A stretch of DNA of 40,491 bases from RECO01 sp050485385 (GTDB taxonomy: Bacteria; Pseudomonadota; Alphaproteobacteria; Geminicoccales; Geminicoccaceae), in assembly GCA_050485385.1 (NCBI GenBank), contig JBJHBG010000033.1:1-40491 (forward strand), read 5' to 3'. Below, in pieces: positions 32,676 to 40,491 of the stretch (position 1 is its first letter; the number at the start of each line of letters is the position of its first letter). A model generated the notes under the pieces. That model saw nothing but the letters and a program-made list of their open reading frames with translations. It made no database searches and was not told where the DNA came from. Position numbers and translations under genes: made by a program.

Positions 32676-33224
32676 ATGCGAACCCGCAAGGCCCAAAGGC
32701 TGGTGCTGGTGGTGGTAGCCCTCGGGCTCGTCGGTGCGGCGACCGGCCTCGTGCTCGCCTCGCTCGGCCAGACCGTCGCGTTCTTCACCTCGCCCACCGC
32801 CATCCTCACCGGCGATACCAAAGCCGGCGCCCGCCTGCGTCTGGGCGGGGTCGTCGTCGACGGCAGCGTGCAGCGCGACGACGTGCGGGTGCATTTCGCC
32901 GTGACCGACTACGCCCACGCTATTGCGGTCGATTACACGGGCCTCCTGCCCGACCTCTTCCGCGAGGGCCAGGGCGTCGTCGCCATCGGTCGGCTCGGCG
33001 CCGACGGCACCTTCCAGGCCGACGAAATCCTGGCCAAGCACGACGAGGGCTACGTGCCGCCGGAGGTCAGTCAGGCCCTGAAGGACGCCGAACACTGGCT
33101 GCCCGAGCCGTCGCGCCGCCAGCCGTACCGAACGGGCAATCGAGGCTTTCCATCCCCTCGGAAGCTCTGCCGGCAGGTCGAGCGCGGTTTCAGCCGAGCC
33201 ACCACGTGGCAAGCGCCAGGCTGA
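32676..33224 (+). CDS. ccmE: Cytochrome c-type biogenesis heme chaperone CcmE, with an extended C-terminus
   Basis: Encodes 182 residues. An N-terminal membrane anchor (LVLVVVALGLVGAATGLVLA) leads to an OB-fold domain. The covalent heme-binding His122 and Tyr126 lie in LAKHDEGYVPPEV, the signature of CcmE. GAGGAGAGG precedes ATG 32676. Normal homologues end shortly after LKDAEHW, but this frame runs on for about 35 residues (ending …GFSRATTWQAPG) and overlaps the 3' end of the opposing permease gene by 35 bases, suggesting loss of the original stop. No other ccm genes are in the window. CcmE supplies heme for c-type cytochromes, which fits the neighbouring NorC. Confidence 0.9.
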   Translation: MRTRKAQRLVLVVVALGLVGAATGLVLASLGQTVAFFTSPTAILTGDTKAGARLRLGGVVVDGSVQRDDVRVHFAVTDYAHAIAVDYTGLLPDLFREGQGVVAIGRLGADGTFQADEILAKHDEGYVPPEVSQALKDAEHWLPEPSRRQPYRTGNRGFPSPRKLCRQVERGFSRATTWQAPG

Positions 33225-34404
33225 GGAGCGTGATCGGCAGGCCCACTGCGGCGAAGGTGGCGAAGCCGATACGGACACCATGCCGGGCCGCCCGCTCGAC
33301 GGCGATGATGTTGGCGAGGCTGCCGACGACCAAGAGGTTGCCCGCGAGCGTGCTGAAGACCGCGAGCCGGACGAGGCTGGCCTCGTCGAAGCCGAGGTCG
33401 AGCGCCAAAAGGAGCGTCACCAGCGGAACGTTGCCAATGGCGTTGCTGCCGGCGAGGGCTAGGGGAAGCAGCGTCGTGGTCGCGGTAGCGTCCAGCCCCC
33501 GGCCCGTCGCCCAGGCGAGGGCATCGTCCGTGAGCGTCGTTTCGGCGAGGGCGCCGGTGACGACGAACAGGCTCGCGAACAAGAGCAGCAGATGCCAGTC
33601 GACCAGACCCAGCATGGTGCGGGTGGCGAGCCGGCGGCTGACGAGCAGTGCTGCGGCGATGGCCAAGGCCCAGATGGCCCGGTCGACCGGCAGCGTGAAG
33701 ACCAGAACGATGCCCACGGCGGCAAGGGCGGCCTTGGTGAGATGGGCACGGTCGAGCGGCGGTAGCTCGGTAGCGACGGCCGGCGGCACGGCCGCGCGCA
33801 GGCGCCGGCCCCAGATCAGGGCGATGACCAGGAAGACCACCGCGAGCGCCATCGCCGCCGGCACGCCCGCGACCCCGAGGAACGCCCAGAAGTCGAGCCC
33901 GCCGGCCTGGGCGATGAGGAGGTTCTGCGGGTTCCCCACCACCGTTGCGGCGGAGCCCGCATTGGCGGCGGTGGCAAGCGCAATGACGTAGGGGACGGGC
34001 GGCAGGCCGCGGGCGACGAGTCCCTGCACCAGCAAGGGCGTCATCGCCCAGACGACGATGTCGTTGGTGAGCAGGGCCGCGAGCGCACCGGCGGTGACGA
34101 CGACCAGCAAGAGGAGCGCGAAGGGGCCGACCGTCGCCCCGGCGATGGCGGTGGCGACTTGGTCGAAGAAGCCGCTCGCCGCCACCTGCGCCGACAGCAC
34201 CATCAAGGCGAACAGGATGACGAGAGTAGGCAGCTCCAGATGGTGGACGATGCGGTCGGCGGGCATCAGGCCCGCGCCGACGAGCAGGATGGCGCCGACC
34301 AGGGCGATGCCCGTGCGGTCGAGCGCGAGGCCCGGCCAGCGGCCGAGCGCCATGCCCAGATAGACGAAGGCGAACACGAGGACGACGAGCCACTCGCCGG
34401 TCAT
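33190..34404 (-). CDS. SLC13/ArsB-like anion permease
   Basis: Encodes 404 residues with about 10-11 membrane spans. ALLTNDIVVWAMTPLLVQGL, ATAANAGSAATVVGNPQNLL and AGSNAIGNVPLVTLLLALDL are the paired hairpin/NPQN motifs of the ion transporter superfamily that includes ArsB, YbiR and the DASS/CitM carriers. FVVTGALAETTLTDDAL is also typical. The substrate may be arsenite, another anion or a carboxylate; no ArsR or ArsA gene is nearby, so arsenic export is not favoured. ATG 34402-34404 starts the first membrane span. Confidence 0.82.
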   Translation of the reverse strand: MTGEWLVVLVFAFVYLGMALGRWPGLALDRTGIALVGAILLVGAGLMPADRIVHHLELPTLVILFALMVLSAQVAASGFFDQVATAIAGATVGPFALLLLVVVTAGALAALLTNDIVVWAMTPLLVQGLVARGLPPVPYVIALATAANAGSAATVVGNPQNLLIAQAGGLDFWAFLGVAGVPAAMALAVVFLVIALIWGRRLRAAVPPAVATELPPLDRAHLTKAALAAVGIVLVFTLPVDRAIWALAIAAALLVSRRLATRTMLGLVDWHLLLLFASLFVVTGALAETTLTDDALAWATGRGLDATATTTLLPLALAGSNAIGNVPLVTLLLALDLGFDEASLVRLAVFSTLAGNLLVVGSLANIIAVERAARHGVRIGFATFAAVGLPITLLSLALATWWLG

Positions 34405-34667
34405 GCGGCCTTGATCCCGAGCGGCGTTTCGGTCATCTAGCCACCGGTCGCGGTGCGCGACCGTTTCCGAGCACGAATGGTGACCAACCTCGCATGGACG
34501 ACCCAAGTAGACGCTCGCACGGGCGAGCGCATCCCACGAACGACGGGCGGCGTCGAGCCGCGACGCGTCGTCCTCGACCGGGCGGTCCGGAGGTGATGGC
34601 GGCCGGCTGAGCCGTTCCCTCTCCCGTCGCCCGTGCGCGGGCGACCTCGGCAAGGAGGGGAGGGACG
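34405..34667. other. Divergent promoter region of the permease and mgtE, with a hairpin
   Basis: A 263-base intergenic region. GGTCGCG-GTG-CGCGACC (34446-34462), followed on the plus strand by GTTTCC, forms a 7-bp stem-loop, and a smaller GCTCGC…GCGAGC dyad lies near 34514-34529. No M-box or other magnesium riboswitch could be recognised. AAGGAGGGGAGGG just before 34668 is the strong ribosome binding site of mgtE. Confidence 0.4.
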
Positions 34668-36023
34668 ATGACCTACGATATTCTGGCCCAAGCGATCCGG
34701 GAAACGGCGGGCAAGGGCGACGTCGACAGCCTCCGGGCGTTCGTTGCGGCCGAGCACCCGGCCGACCTCGCCACCTTCGTTGCCACCCTGGAGCCGGCCG
34801 ACGCCTGGACCGTGCTGGACCTGTTGCCGCTGCCGGAGCAGGCCGAGCTGTTCGGCTATCTGGAGCGCTCGTTCCAGGTGGAACTGGCCCGCGCCACCAG
34901 CCGGACGCGCTTGGCGCGGATCGTCACGGAGATGAACGCCGACGAGCGGGCGGACCTCTTCGTCGAGCTGGACGAGGCCGAGCAGGAGGCTCTGCTGCCG
35001 GCCTTGGCGCAGGCCGAGCGCGACGACATCCGCCGCCTCGTCGGCTACGAAGAGGACACCGCCGGCGCCATCATGACCTCGGACTACGCCACCCTCACGC
35101 CCGACCTGACCGTCGGCGAGGCGTTGGCGAAGCTGCGGCTGGAAGCGCCGGAGAAGGAGACGATCAACCGTTCCTACGTGATCGACGAGCACCGCAAGCT
35201 GGTCGGCTCGTTGCGCCTGCAGGACCTGATCCTGGCGCCGGCGCACGCCCGCATCGGCGACCTCATGGAGACCAACACCCTCGCTCTGCCGGTCGACCTC
35301 GACCAGGAGGAGGTCGCGCGCCGCATCGCCCGCTACGACCGCGTGGCCCTGCCCGTGGTCGACCACGACGGCCGACTCGTCGGCATCGTCACCCACGACG
35401 ACGCCCTCGACATCGTGCAGGCCGAGGCGACGGAGGACTTCCACCGGGTCGGCACGGTCCAGGGCTTTCTCACCAACGTGCGCGACGCCTCCATCGCCGC
35501 CCTCTACCGGGCGCGGGTGTTTTGGCTGGTGATCCTGGTGTTCGGCAACCTCTTCTCCGGCGCCGGCATCGCCTATTTCGAGGACACCATCGCCGCCTAT
35601 GTGGCGCTGGTGTTCTTCCTGCCGCTGTTGATCGACAGCGGCGGCAATGCCGGCTCGCAGGCCGGCACGCTGATGGTGCGCGCGCTGGCCACCGGCGATG
35701 TCCGCCTTTCGGACTGGGGCCGCATGCTCGGCCGCGAGGTGGCGGTGGCGGCCCTGTTGGGCCTGACCATGGCAGCGGCGGTATCGGTCATCGGCATCGT
35801 CCGCGCCGGGCCGGAGATCGCGTTGGTGGTGGCGCTGTCGATGGTGTGCATCGTCATCATCGGCAGCTTGATCGGCATGACGCTGCCCTTCGTCCTCACG
35901 CGCCTGAAGCTCGACCCGGCGACGGCGAGCGCGCCCCTGATCACGTCGATCGCGGATGCCAGCGGCGTCGTGATCTACTTCGCCCTCGCCACGGCGTTCC
36001 TCTTCCCGCAGATCGGCGGTTGA
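34668..36023 (+). CDS. mgtE: Magnesium transporter MgtE
   Basis: Encodes 451 residues with the full MgtE layout: an N-terminal superhelical domain (about residues 5-130), two CBS domains (AGAIMTSDYATLTPDLTVGE, and VDHDGRLVGIVTHDDALDIV), then five membrane spans. LPLLIDSGGNAGSQAGTLMV is the conserved pore-region motif and acidic residues needed for Mg2+ gating are plentiful. It is a Mg2+ (and Co2+)-selective channel closed by cytoplasmic Mg2+. Length and start (ATG with strong AAGGAGG) are normal. A small GCCCC…GGGGC stem-loop follows the stop (36046-36060). Confidence 0.96.
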   Translation: MTYDILAQAIRETAGKGDVDSLRAFVAAEHPADLATFVATLEPADAWTVLDLLPLPEQAELFGYLERSFQVELARATSRTRLARIVTEMNADERADLFVELDEAEQEALLPALAQAERDDIRRLVGYEEDTAGAIMTSDYATLTPDLTVGEALAKLRLEAPEKETINRSYVIDEHRKLVGSLRLQDLILAPAHARIGDLMETNTLALPVDLDQEEVARRIARYDRVALPVVDHDGRLVGIVTHDDALDIVQAEATEDFHRVGTVQGFLTNVRDASIAALYRARVFWLVILVFGNLFSGAGIAYFEDTIAAYVALVFFLPLLIDSGGNAGSQAGTLMVRALATGDVRLSDWGRMLGREVAVAALLGLTMAAAVSVIGIVRAGPEIALVVALSMVCIVIIGSLIGMTLPFVLTRLKLDPATASAPLITSIADASGVVIYFALATAFLFPQIGG

Positions 36024-36087
36024 GATGGCGCTCCGCCTCCGCACGGCCCCGCGGCGGGGCTTCGCAGCCATCGACGGAGAACGGCGG

Positions 36088-36846
36088 ATGCAAGGTCGTG
36101 TCGGATGGGTGCTCGGTGCAGCGCTCGCGCTCGGTGCCTGCGCGGTGGACGACACCCCGCCCGAGGCCGCCGCCGTCGGGGTTGCCTCCGATGCCTCGGA
36201 GCGGGCGCGCGCGTTCCACGGCGGCGCCGACCCTGTCGGAACGCCGATGCTCTACGTCCCGGGGCGCGCACCGGCCTCGCTCGGCGGGTGGCGGGCGCTG
36301 CCGGCGCCCGACGCGCCCATGCCGCTCGTCGTCTATCTGCCGGCCTGCTCCGCGCCCGCTGCACCGCGCGACCACATCCCCTTCCTTCTGCGCCACGGCG
36401 TCGCGGTCCTGGTGCCAGGGCTGCGCCGGCTGGGCTGCGTCGACGCGGAAGCATCGTTCTCGGCGATGCGCGTCGACCTCCGCCGCGCCGCGGAGGCCGC
36501 CAGGGACATCCCCTGGATCGACCGCGACCGCATCTACCTCATGGGCCACTCGGTCGGTGCCGACCTCGCCACGTCGGTCGACCGGCCCACCCTCTTCGCC
36601 GGGACGGTCGGTCTCGCTGCCGCCTGCACCTTCGGCGTCGCCGAGCGCATCCCCACTTTGACCTTCCGCTCGACGGACGACCCGGTCCTCGCCGTGCGAC
36701 GTACGAGTTGCGCGGACCTGACGGGGGCGAACCTCACCCACCTGGAGCTGCCGGGCACCGATCACGTCATGCGGCTCGGCGCGGCACCGATCGGCGGCGG
36801 CCCGCCGATCGGTGCCACCATCGTCGCCTTCCTCAACGCATCGTAA
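36088..36846 (+). CDS. Lipoprotein with alpha/beta-hydrolase (dienelactone hydrolase-like) domain
   Basis: Encodes 252 residues. QGRVGWVLGAALALGACAVD is a lipoprotein signal with lipobox LGAC. The mature part is an alpha/beta hydrolase: MPLVVYLPACSAP, GVAVLVPGLRRLGC, the nucleophile elbow GHSVGAD (Ser in G-x-S-x-G), TLTFRSTDDPVL (acidic residue), and GTDHVMRLG (catalytic His). It is probably a periplasm-facing, membrane-attached esterase or peptidase. ATG 36088 is chosen because it starts the signal peptide. It lies 64 bases after mgtE on the same strand and overlaps the opposing effector-like gene by 14 bases. Substrate unknown. Confidence 0.78.
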   Translation: MQGRVGWVLGAALALGACAVDDTPPEAAAVGVASDASERARAFHGGADPVGTPMLYVPGRAPASLGGWRALPAPDAPMPLVVYLPACSAPAAPRDHIPFLLRHGVAVLVPGLRRLGCVDAEASFSAMRVDLRRAAEAARDIPWIDRDRIYLMGHSVGADLATSVDRPTLFAGTVGLAAACTFGVAERIPTLTFRSTDDPVLAVRRTSCADLTGANLTHLELPGTDHVMRLGAAPIGGGPPIGATIVAFLNAS

Positions 36847-38725
36847 CGGCCGGCAACTGGCCGTGAGCCTCGATCAGCGGTTTACCCCTGCGCCCGTGCA
36901 GGTAGCCGTAGCGGAACAGGTCGAACTTGTCCTCGTGTGCTGGCTTCGACAGCGTTTGATCGACCACGTATTGCGGTAGCGTCAGCCCCTGGGCCTGGGC
37001 TTGCTCGCGATCCTTGTGCGGCCCGAGGCTGTCGGCGTTGGGGTTGGCCTGCCGGTAGTCCTGCTTGCCCTCGTGCCAACCCGCGACGAACAGCCGTGCG
37101 CCGTCGAACCCCCGCGCCAGATGGGCGTTCCGGCGCTGTGTCGCGGTGAGGAAGTTCTGCTTCAGCCCGAGATCGAAGCCGGTCGTGTAGTCGTCGCCGC
37201 CGAAGCTGCTGGCTGCGCTCGCGACGAACGCGTCCGTCGGTGTCGCGCCCTTGGCCACCGTCGCGCTGCCCGCACCGGTGCCCGTGACGTTGCCCTGGTC
37301 GTGGAACTCGATCTCGACGATCCAGCTCGGATCGAGCTGCTCCAGGAACAATTCGCGGGCGTGGAGAGCGCTGTCCTCGTAGGGATATTCGCCCGTGCCC
37401 GTCCGGGCGCGGTGCTTGTCGTAGGCGGCAGCACCCCCCGGTGTGGTCGCCTCGCGCACGCCCCGCTTGGCGTAGTGGTTGACGAAAGGCACATCGGCGG
37501 GGACGAGCGCGAGGTCCACCTTGAGCCGGAAGCCCCCGGGCGTGTCGCGGGTGCGGAAGTTCTCGCCCGTGTTGACGAAGGTGGCGTTGACCTTGGGCGT
37601 CGAGGTCAGGCTGACGCCGCGCTGCTGCGGCCCGCTGCCGAGCTTCTGGTGAGCCACTGCCATCTGCTCGAGGGTCAGGGGAGCCGTCGAGGGTGCTGCG
37701 GTCTGGCCGCGCACCAGATCGACCCCCTCGTCGCGATGCTCGAAGATGTCCGGGTTGGGCTCGCCAGCCGCCCGCATCAGCGCCTGGAAGCGGCCTTCCA
37801 TCTGATGCGTCATGAAGAACTCCATCATCTGATAGTAGTTCTTCTCGACATAGGCGTAGCGCCGGGTCATCACGCCCCGCGTGTCCTTCACGTAGGTCTT
37901 CGGGTCGGTGGACGTGTGGCTGTCCACGATGCCCTGCTTGCCGTAGAGCTTGCGGACGAGGCCCTCGTCCGGGCTCACTGGCTGCTCGGCGAAGGCCTCG
38001 TCGCCGTGCTTCAGCGTCGCGATCCTGGTGAATGCGTCGGTTTCCGCCATCCTGTAGCTGACGTCGTCGCCGTCGATCGCGAAATGGTCGCCGTGCCGCG
38101 CGATCAGGTCGCGCAGTTGCTGGGCTTGGCCCTGGTGCTTGGTAAGTTTGGTTGCGTAGTAGCTCGTGAAGCCGCCACCCTGCTCCGCTTCGAGCGAGGC
38201 GAACGGATCTCCGGTCAAGCCGTGCCCGGCGACGACGTCGCGTTGCGCCTGGCGTTTCTGGCCGCGCGTGGCGGTGTTGGGATCGAAGCCCCTGTTGCGC
38301 AGCAGTTGATCGCGCTCGCGCAGGAGCCTGCGCTTCATCTCAAGCTTGCCGCCCATGTCCACGACTTCGCCCAACTCGCGCATCTTCGTGTCGTGGCGCT
38401 GCCGGCGGAACGCGCTCCAGAGCTCGGCGAGCTTCACCATGCCCTCCTGGACCACGGGGCTGCTCTGGTCGGACACGAACGTGAAGCCGATCTTCTCGCC
38501 ACCGACCCGTTGCACGGCGGCCCGGGCCGGTAAGGGCGGAGCCAGCGGCGCATGGACGGGAGCCGCCAACCCCTGGAGGGCGCGAGACGCCGCCACCTGC
38601 GCGCTTCGATCGGCCAGCCGTTGCAGCGCATGGGTGTGGCGACCGGGTGCCAGCGTCGGCGCCAGCGGCGATGCGAAACTCGGGCGCCGGACGGCTTCGA
38701 CCCTCTCCACCCTCGCGCTCCGCAA
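36833..38725 (-). CDS. Candidate injection-system cargo with ADP-ribosyltransferase-like signature
   Basis: Encodes 630 residues from TTG 38725 (GGAGG five bases upstream; GTG 38710 is an alternative), with no signal peptide. Residues 31-57 (THALQRLADRSAQVAASRAL…LQGLAA) follow the LQ-x-LA-D-x-S pattern known from N-termini of extracellular contractile injection system (eCIS) cargo and DUF4157-linked proteins, and an AVQR tetrapeptide follows at 70-73. Residues 95-330 are charged and helical. Residues 335-475 fit the R-S-E type ADP-ribosyltransferase fold: Arg339 (DLVRGQ), 371-VSLTSTPK-378, and Glu458/Glu462 in HARELFLEQLDPSWIVEIEF. A C-terminal ~150 residues is unassigned. No immunity gene or eCIS structural gene is in the window. 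A secreted or injected toxin is the hypothesis; the frame itself is very well supported. Confidence 0.7.
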   Translation of the reverse strand: MRSARVERVEAVRRPSFASPLAPTLAPGRHTHALQRLADRSAQVAASRALQGLAAPVHAPLAPPLPARAAVQRVGGEKIGFTFVSDQSSPVVQEGMVKLAELWSAFRRQRHDTKMRELGEVVDMGGKLEMKRRLLRERDQLLRNRGFDPNTATRGQKRQAQRDVVAGHGLTGDPFASLEAEQGGGFTSYYATKLTKHQGQAQQLRDLIARHGDHFAIDGDDVSYRMAETDAFTRIATLKHGDEAFAEQPVSPDEGLVRKLYGKQGIVDSHTSTDPKTYVKDTRGVMTRRYAYVEKNYYQMMEFFMTHQMEGRFQALMRAAGEPNPDIFEHRDEGVDLVRGQTAAPSTAPLTLEQMAVAHQKLGSGPQQRGVSLTSTPKVNATFVNTGENFRTRDTPGGFRLKVDLALVPADVPFVNHYAKRGVREATTPGGAAAYDKHRARTGTGEYPYEDSALHARELFLEQLDPSWIVEIEFHDQGNVTGTGAGSATVAKGATPTDAFVASAASSFGGDDYTTGFDLGLKQNFLTATQRRNAHLARGFDGARLFVAGWHEGKQDYRQANPNADSLGPHKDREQAQAQGLTLPQYVVDQTLSKPAHEDKFDLFRYGYLHGRRGKPLIEAHGQLPAVTMR

Positions 38726-38793
38726 CTCTACCTCCGCCGCATCGTCGTAGGAGACATCTACCCCCTAGTCGAGATCGCGCAACGGTTGTGGCC

Positions 38794-39651
38794 TCAATGG
38801 CCGACGTCGAGCACGCCGAAGGCGACCGCGGCGGCGAAGGCCCAGAGGTAGACCGAGAAGAGCTTGAGCCGCGCTCGGTAGAGGAGCAAGAGGACCAACT
38901 TGAGGGCGTACACGCCGACCACGGCCGAGACGACGAAGCCGACCGCGAGCGGGCCGATGCCGATAGCGTCGATACCGTCGCCCTGGAACACCTCGACGCT
39001 TTGGAGGAGCGTGGCCGCGAGGATGGTGGGGATGGCGACGAGGAAGCTGAACTCGGCCGCCCAGCGGCGCTTGAGGCCGGCGAACAGGCCGGCGATGATG
39101 GTGATGCCGGAGCGGCTGATGCCGGGGATCAGGGCCAGCGCCTGGGCGGCGCCGACGATGACGGCGATCTTGGGGCCGATGCCCTTGATCCCGATCGGCC
39201 GCGGGCCGAGGCGGTCGGTGAGCCAGAGCAGGATGCCGGTGAGGGTGAGCGTGACGACGATCACCTGCGGGGCTGCGAACGCCAGTTCGAAGGTCCGCTT
39301 GAAGGCGAAGCCCAGCACACCGGTGACGAACACGGTCAGGAGGCCCATCAGGACCAGCCAGAGCGACGGGCCGATCACCCGTTGCGTGCGGGCGAAGTCG
39401 AGCGCCTGCGCCGCCGTGCTGCGCACGAGGTAGAAGAGGCTCCGCCGAAAGACGACCGCGACCGACACCATCGTGCCGACATGCACGACGAGGTCGAACA
39501 GGATCATCGCCGGGCTCTCGGGCGGCGGCAGCGCCGAGCCTTGGGCGATCAGCCAGTGCTGGGTGAGCACCAGGTGCGCCGTGGAACTCACGGGCACGAA
39601 CATGAACACACCCTGGACGACGCCCAGGATCACGGCTTCGAAGTAAGTCAT
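38794..39651 (-). CDS. UppP (BacA)-family undecaprenyl-diphosphatase homologue lacking canonical N-terminal glutamates
   Basis: Encodes 285 residues with about eight membrane spans. VPVSSTAHLVLTQHWL, ILFDLVVHVGTMVSVAVVFR and LIPGISRSGITIIAGLFAGL (second signature with the catalytic arginine) place it in the UppP family, which dephosphorylates undecaprenyl diphosphate for cell-wall and polysaccharide synthesis and can confer bacitracin resistance. In the usual sequence E-G-x-T-E-F-L-P the two glutamates are essential; here the segment is VVQGVFMFVP, so Gln13 and Met17 replace them. It may therefore belong to a divergent subfamily with another lipid substrate or mechanism. The start ATG 39649-39651 gives MTYFEAVILG, as in the family. 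Confidence 0.85.
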   Translation of the reverse strand: MTYFEAVILGVVQGVFMFVPVSSTAHLVLTQHWLIAQGSALPPPESPAMILFDLVVHVGTMVSVAVVFRRSLFYLVRSTAAQALDFARTQRVIGPSLWLVLMGLLTVFVTGVLGFAFKRTFELAFAAPQVIVVTLTLTGILLWLTDRLGPRPIGIKGIGPKIAVIVGAAQALALIPGISRSGITIIAGLFAGLKRRWAAEFSFLVAIPTILAATLLQSVEVFQGDGIDAIGIGPLAVGFVVSAVVGVYALKLVLLLLYRARLKLFSVYLWAFAAAVAFGVLDVGH

Positions 39652-39785
39652 GGCGGCGGCGATTAGGCGATTTCGTGTGACGTCGCTACCCGGGCCGCGC
39701 ACCCGCCGCCGTCGGGTATGCCGGTGCACGCGGCCTGATCGGGCGCTGTCACGCGTTCGTCACGGAAATCCGTTAGCCCGACGGG

Positions 39786-40491
39786 ATGAAGCCGCCCGTA
39801 TCCGCCGCCGACAACGTGCCGGCCGTCGCCCTCGATGGCGTTGGCCACGCCTACGGCGACGTGCGCGTGCTGGATGGCATCGATCTCGAGCTGGCGCCGG
39901 GCGAGGTGGTGGCTCTCTTGGGGCCGTCGGGTTGTGGCAAGACCACGCTGTTGCGCCTGATCGCCGGCCTGTTGGCGCCGGGCGAGGGGCGGATCGCCAT
40001 CGGCGGCGAGACGGTCGCCGATGCCGCCGTCCGGCGCTTCGTGCCGCCGGAGCGGCGGGGTCTCGGCATGGTCTTTCAGGACTACGCGCTCTGGCCGCAC
40101 CTGACCGTTGCCCAGAACGTCGCGTTCCCGCTGGAGATGCGCGGGGTGCAGCGCCGAGAGCGCCGCGCTCGCGCCGAGGCGGCATTGGCGCGCGTCGGCC
40201 TCGCGGGCTTCGCCGAGCGCCAGCCCTCGGCCCTTTCCGGCGGCCAGCAGCAGCGCGTCGCCATCGCCCGCGCGGTGGTCGCGGAGCCGAAGCTGGTGTT
40301 GTTCGACGAGCCCTTGTCCAACCTCGACCGCGAACTGCGCGACCAACTCGCCGCCGAGATCGGCGGCCTTCTGCACGGGCTCGGGCTTGCCGCCGTCTAC
40401 GTCACCCACGACCAAGCCGAGGCGTTCGCGCTCGCCGACCGGGTCGCGGTGATGCAGGGCGGGCGCATCGTCCAGTGCGCGCCGCCGGAGG
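39786..40491 (+). CDS. ABC transporter ATP-binding protein (partial, Fe3+/polyamine/thiamine importer type)
   Basis: The first 235 residues of an ABC ATPase that runs off the window. Walker A is LLGPSGCGKTTLLRLIAGLL, the Q-loop is GMVFQDYALWPHLTVAQNVA, the signature is LSGGQQQRVAIARAVV, Walker B is LVLFDEPLSNLD and the H-loop is VYVTHDQAEAFALADRVAVM. This arrangement is typical of the CUT1/FbpC/PotA-type importers. The substrate cannot be assigned because the permease and binding protein are outside the window. The ATG at 39786 follows a weak ribosome binding site and opens a gene divergent from the UppP homologue. Confidence 0.92.
   Translation, partial: MKPPVSAADNVPAVALDGVGHAYGDVRVLDGIDLELAPGEVVALLGPSGCGKTTLLRLIAGLLAPGEGRIAIGGETVADAAVRRFVPPERRGLGMVFQDYALWPHLTVAQNVAFPLEMRGVQRRERRARAEAALARVGLAGFAERQPSALSGGQQQRVAIARAVVAEPKLVLFDEPLSNLDRELRDQLAAEIGGLLHGLGLAAVYVTHDQAEAFALADRVAVMQGGRIVQCAPPE

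Noticed and set aside
33190..34404. Assignment of the permease as an arsenite pump ArsB
   Set aside because: Motifs are shared by the whole ion transporter superfamily and no arsR, arsC or arsA is nearby.
34405..34667. Possible magnesium riboswitch upstream of mgtE
   Set aside because: Only a simple 7-bp hairpin is visible; the conserved M-box core could not be found.

Overview
The window is a GC-rich, densely packed stretch of a proteobacterial chromosome, most likely an alphaproteobacterium of Rhodospirillales/Geminicoccales type. The evidence is the compositional bias, ATGA/GTGA-coupled genes, tripartite tricarboxylate (Ttt) and TRAP uptake systems, a GcvA-like LysR regulator, and norCBQDEF followed by nnrU. 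This placement is inferred from gene content, not from a marker gene. No rRNA, tRNA, CRISPR array, insertion sequence or origin was recognised.

Layout. 1-9495: the tail of an unknown gene; an intact PuuB-like amine oxidase facing an internally deleted relative of the same superfamily that is coupled to an acetylpolyamine amidohydrolase (a polyamine catabolism locus); a lipoprotein, a secreted peptidoglycan-binding protein, a gamma-glutamylcyclotransferase-like protein, dusA, and three co-oriented glycosyltransferases. 9496-18059: a minus-strand catabolic cluster (2Fe-2S protein, HcnB/LhpE-like flavoprotein, DAO-type flavoprotein, DapA-family enzyme, GntR regulator, then tctC-tctA-tctB) with a divergent DUF6282-type metal-dependent hydrolase-like gene. 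The intergenic region between them carries a GTATA-N7-TATAC operator-like dyad. Gene content resembles D-hydroxyproline (lhp) or opine catabolism. 18309-23642: a TRAP transporter (dctQMP) with a COG4091-type SAF oxidoreductase and a LysR regulator; a 15-bp perfect dyad covers the lysR stop codon just upstream of the operon.

23936-33224 is a nitric-oxide-reduction island: two small membrane proteins, a Dnr/NnrR-type Crp/Fnr regulator, a broken second Crp/Fnr gene, norCBQDEF, nnrU and ccmE. Upstream of norC is a perfect 20-bp palindrome of the Crp/Fnr type, followed by a second dyad and a possible leader peptide gene. The likely logic is NO sensing by the Crp/Fnr protein, activation at the palindrome, and expression of the c-type NO reductase with its assembly factors; CcmE serves cytochrome c (NorC) maturation.

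33190-40491: an ArsB/SLC13-like permease, mgtE, a lipoprotein alpha/beta hydrolase, a 630-residue protein that looks like a contractile-injection-system cargo with an R-S-E ADP-ribosyltransferase signature, a UppP homologue lacking the two N-terminal glutamates of the classical enzyme, and the start of an ABC ATPase running off the window.

The most novel candidates are the ADP-ribosyltransferase-like effector (36833-38725), the variant UppP (38794-39651), the internally deleted oxidase (1660-2190) and the Ttt/LhpBEF-like/DUF6282 cluster (9496-18059). All functional calls rest on reading motifs by eye; no database search was run.
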